Origin: an uncultured Elioraea sp.
Lineage (GTDB): Bacteria; Pseudomonadota; Alphaproteobacteria; Acetobacterales; Acetobacteraceae
Direction of reading: 5' to 3'
Length of the DNA stretch: 8,706 nucleotides
Assembly (NCBI GenBank): GCA_937995555.1
Contig: CALKJX010000336.1
Location: forward strand, 1 to 8,706
Positions within the stretch are counted from its first letter, which is position 1; every line of letters starts with the position of its first letter. Position numbers and translations under genes: made by a program. The notes below the pieces were generated by a model. That model searched no databases. It saw nothing but the letters and a program-made list of their open reading frames with translations, and was not told where the DNA came from. Shown here one piece after another: positions 6,222-8,706 of the stretch.

Positions 6222-6276
6222 ACGGGAGGTCCCGGTCGCGGCTCGGCGGCGGGGGCCTTCAGGGAAGGGTGCGATC

Positions 6277-7947
6277 GTGAATGCGTTCCTCGCTGGTCTG
6301 AAGACGCTGGGGCCGGTCCGCCTCGCCGCACTCGGTGCGGTCGGCATCGCCGTGATGGGCGTCATCGTGTTCCTCGCCGCGCGCGCCGGGCAGCCGCCGA
6401 TGGCGCTGCTCTACGGCGAGCTCGAACAGCGCGACGCCGCGCAGATCGTCGCCACGCTGGAGCGCCAGCGGATCCCGTACCGGCTGGCTGCGAATGGCAC
6501 CCAGGTGCTGGTGCCGGCCGACCAGGTGCCGCGGGTGCGGCTCTCGCTCGCGGCCGAGGGCCTGCCTGCTGGCGGCTCGGTCGGCTACGAGATCTTCGAT
6601 CGCGCCGATGGGCTCACCGCCTCCTCGTTCCAGCAGGGGATCAACCACCTGCGCGCGCTGGAGGGCGAGCTCGCGCGCACCATCCGCTCGCTCCACGGCG
6701 TGCGCGCCGCGCGCGTGCATCTCGTGCTGCCGCGGCGCGATCCGTTCTCGCGCCGCGAGGGTGAGGCACAGGCCTCGATCGTGCTGACCATGGCGGGCGT
6801 GCAGCGGCTCGATCGCGAACAGGTGCAGGCGATCGTGCATCTCGCCGCCGCCGCGGTGCCCGGGCTGAAGCCGCAGAACATCTCGGTGATCGACAATCGC
6901 GGCTCTCTGCTCGCGCGCTCCGGCCAGGCGGTCGGCGGGATGGGGCTCGCGATGAACGCCGAGGAGATACGCCGGGCGCACGAGATGCGCCTGACCCGCG
7001 CGGTCGAGGAGATGCTCGAACGCACGCTCGGCGTCGGCCGCGTGCGCGCCGAGGTCACGGCCGAGATGGACTTCGACCGCGTCACCGAGAGCCGCGAGAC
7101 CTTCGACCCCGACCAGCAGGTGGCGCGCTCGGTGCAGACCGTGACCGAGGAGAGCCGCACCACCGAGCGGAACGAGAACGTCACGGTCGGCAACAACCTG
7201 CCGAACCCGCAGCCGCAGCAGAACCAGGCCGGCTCGCAGGAGAGCCGCACCGAGGAGACCACGAACTACGAGATCGGCCGCGTCACCCGCCAGATCGTGC
7301 GCGACACGCCGATGGTGCGCCGGCTCTCGGTCGCGGTGCTGGTCGATCATGCGCCGGCGGCGCCCGGCGCCGAGCCTCAGCCGCGCAGCGCCGAGGAGCT
7401 CGCCCGGATCGCGACGCTGGTGCGCAGCGCGGTCGGCTTCGACGAGAGCCGCGGCGACCGCGTCGAGGTGGTGAACCTTCGCTTCGCCGACGCGCTGGCG
7501 TCCGCGGCCGAGGAGGAGTCGCTGTTCGGCCTGCCGATCGGCCGCGCCGAGATCGTCCGCGTGGTCGAGACGGTGGTGTTCGGCATCGTCGCGCTGCTCG
7601 CGCTGCTGCTGGTGGCCCGCCCGCTCGCCGGGCGCGCGCTCGAGCGGATCGGCCACGCGGAGACCTCAGCCGGCACGCTCGGCGCGACGCAGGAGGGAGT
7701 GGCCGCCCTGCCCGCGCCGTCGGGTGCGCCCGCGCTCGGCGATGGCGCGGCCGGCGCGCCGGCGCTCGGCTCGCCCGCCTCGCCGGTCGCGCTCGGCAAC
7801 GGCGGCGGTGGCGAAAGCATGATCAACATCGCCCAGATCGAGGGGCAGATGCGCACCTCCTCGATCCGCCGCGTCGCCGAACTCGCCGAGAAGCACCCGG
7901 AGGAAGCGGTCTCGGTCGTGCGCGGCTGGATGGCGCAGGAGAGCTGA
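6277..7947 (+). CDS. fliF: Flagellar MS-ring protein FliF
   Basis: FliF forms the inner-membrane MS ring, the platform for the rotor, rod and export apparatus. The 556-residue product has a first membrane segment at about 16-37. The secretin/YscJ-like ring-building region follows, including PMALLYGELEQRDAAQIVATL at 41-61 and SSFQQGINHLRALEGELART at 116-135. FliF-type segments GVRAARVHLVLP and KPQNISVIDNRGSLL come next. The RBM3 region carries NYEIGRVTRQIVRDTP at 330-345, and a second membrane segment lies at about 425-447. After an Ala/Gly/Pro linker, the C-terminal cytoplasmic tail RTSSIRRVAELAEKHPEEAV (526-545) is the FliG-binding part. The length is normal. The start is GTG at 6277, with AAGGG (6265-6269) seven bases upstream. 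fliG begins three bases after the stop, so the ring and rotor subunits are co-translated neighbours. Upstream lie a CtrA-like box and a palindrome. Confidence 0.96.
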   Translation: MNAFLAGLKTLGPVRLAALGAVGIAVMGVIVFLAARAGQPPMALLYGELEQRDAAQIVATLERQRIPYRLAANGTQVLVPADQVPRVRLSLAAEGLPAGGSVGYEIFDRADGLTASSFQQGINHLRALEGELARTIRSLHGVRAARVHLVLPRRDPFSRREGEAQASIVLTMAGVQRLDREQVQAIVHLAAAAVPGLKPQNISVIDNRGSLLARSGQAVGGMGLAMNAEEIRRAHEMRLTRAVEEMLERTLGVGRVRAEVTAEMDFDRVTESRETFDPDQQVARSVQTVTEESRTTERNENVTVGNNLPNPQPQQNQAGSQESRTEETTNYEIGRVTRQIVRDTPMVRRLSVAVLVDHAPAAPGAEPQPRSAEELARIATLVRSAVGFDESRGDRVEVVNLRFADALASAAEEESLFGLPIGRAEIVRVVETVVFGIVALLALLLVARPLAGRALERIGHAETSAGTLGATQEGVAALPAPSGAPALGDGAAGAPALGSPASPVALGNGGGGESMINIAQIEGQMRTSSIRRVAELAEKHPEEAVSVVRGWMAQES

Positions 7948-7950
7948 GCC

Positions 7951-8706
7951 ATGGCACGCGCAAAGGAGGACTATCGCAGCCTGACCGGGCCGCAGAAGGC
8001 GGCGGTGCTGATGATGGCGCTTGGCGAGGAGAGCGCGGCCAAGCTGTTCGCGCTCATGCACGAGGACGAGATCAAGGAGGTGTCCTCGGCAATGGCGACG
8101 CTGGGACCTGTCTCGTCCTCGATCGTCGAGCGGCTCTGCCACGAATTCGCCAGCCAGATGAGTGCGGCCGGCAACCTGATCGGCAGCTTCGAGAGCACCG
8201 AGCGTCTGCTCGCCAAGACCCTGCCGAAGGAGCGGGTCGCGCAGATCATGGAGGAGATCCGCGGCCCCGCCGGCCGGACGATGTGGGACAAGCTCGGCAA
8301 CGTCAACGAAGCCGTACTCGCGAACTACCTGAAGAACGAATACCCGCAGACGGTCGCGCTGGTGCTGTCGCGCGTGCGCGCCGATCACGCCGCCAAGGTG
8401 CTCCAGCTCCTGCCCGATGCCTTCGCGATGGAAGTGGTCATGCGCATGCTGCGGATGGAGAGCGTGCAGAAGGAGGTGCTCGAAGGTGTGGAGCGGACGC
8501 TGCGCTCGGAGTTCATGTCCAACCTCGCGCGCACCCAGCGTCGCGACGCGCACGAGATCATGGCGGACATCTTCAACAACCTCGATCGCGCCGCCGAGGG
8601 AAGGTTCCTCGCCGCGCTCGAGGAGCGCAACCGCGAAGCCGCCGAGCGCATCAAGAGCCTCATGTTCACCTTCGACGACCTGGTGCGCGTCAACGGCGCG
8701 GGCATC
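7951..8706 (+). CDS. fliG: Flagellar motor switch protein FliG, N-terminal part (cut by window edge)
   Basis: FliG is the rotor protein of the C ring. It binds FliF with its N-terminal domain and meets the stator with its C-terminal domain. The visible 252 codons start MARAKEDYRSLTGPQKAAVL, followed by LMMALGEESAAKLFALMHEDE, the FliF-binding N-domain. The middle domain has KLGNVNEAVLANYLKNEYPQ at 114-133, where EYPQ stands for the EHPQ motif of enteric FliG. MFTFDDLVRV (238-247) opens the C-terminal domain. The charged torque helix lies beyond the window. The ATG at 7951 is three bases after the fliF stop. GGAG at 7938-7941, inside the end of fliF, serves as ribosome site. Further motor genes probably follow. 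Confidence 0.96.
   Translation, partial: MARAKEDYRSLTGPQKAAVLMMALGEESAAKLFALMHEDEIKEVSSAMATLGPVSSSIVERLCHEFASQMSAAGNLIGSFESTERLLAKTLPKERVAQIMEEIRGPAGRTMWDKLGNVNEAVLANYLKNEYPQTVALVLSRVRADHAAKVLQLLPDAFAMEVVMRMLRMESVQKEVLEGVERTLRSEFMSNLARTQRRDAHEIMADIFNNLDRAAEGRFLAALEERNREAAERIKSLMFTFDDLVRVNGAGI

Noticed and set aside
5427..6365. A 312-codon minus-strand frame opposite flgD
   Set aside because: It is antisense to FlgD, which is unambiguous, and crosses the fliF control region.
6259..7656. A 465-codon minus-strand frame opposite fliF
   Set aside because: It is the antisense shadow of fliF, rich in His/Arg/Asp, with no ribosome site or recognisable domain.
8078..8350. EYPQ in place of EHPQ in the FliG middle domain
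   Set aside because: I believe the Tyr variant is common in alphaproteobacterial FliG, so it is not treated as a defect.

Overview
The window comes from a very GC-rich genome and holds only flagellar structural genes. It looks like an alphaproteobacterium. The reasons are a FlbT gene, hook genes behind sigma-54-type promoters, and a CtrA-like TTAA-N7-GTAA box in front of fliF. The GC content and gene set would suit a Rhodospirillales/Acetobacteraceae-type organism, but that placement is a guess.

Layout: there are two divergent blocks. Leftward (minus strand) are flbT (3377-3018), flgE (2849-573) and the first 182 codons of flgK (546-1, running off the left edge). Rightward (plus strand) are fliK (3658-5430), flgD (5442-6107), fliF (6277-7947) and the first 252 codons of fliG (7951-8706, running off the right edge). 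No RNA gene, insertion sequence, phage gene or CRISPR array is visible. Genes are tightly packed, and only the 280-bp flbT/fliK gap, the 168-bp flbT/flgE gap and the 169-bp flgD/fliF gap have room for control sites.

How the genes work together: FliF (MS ring) and FliG (rotor/switch) are the earliest structural parts. FlgD caps the growing hook, FlgE is the hook subunit, FliK measures the hook and switches export, and FlgK is the first hook-filament junction protein. FlbT is the alphaproteobacterial regulator linking hook completion to flagellin mRNA translation. The control sites I can read fit a Caulobacter-like hierarchy. Three good -24/-12 (sigma-54) elements precede flbT, flgE and fliK. 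Each has CTGCCG/CGGCAG-type inverted repeats roughly 90-140 bp upstream of its predicted start, where an enhancer-binding activator such as FlbD would sit. fliF instead has a CtrA-like box next to a perfect TGCCGATCGGCA palindrome.

The main oddity in the proteins is FlgE (758 aa), which carries three degenerate tandem modules resembling the flagellin/hook IN motif in its middle. No wholly new system is apparent. The interest lies in the regulatory architecture and the enlarged hook protein.
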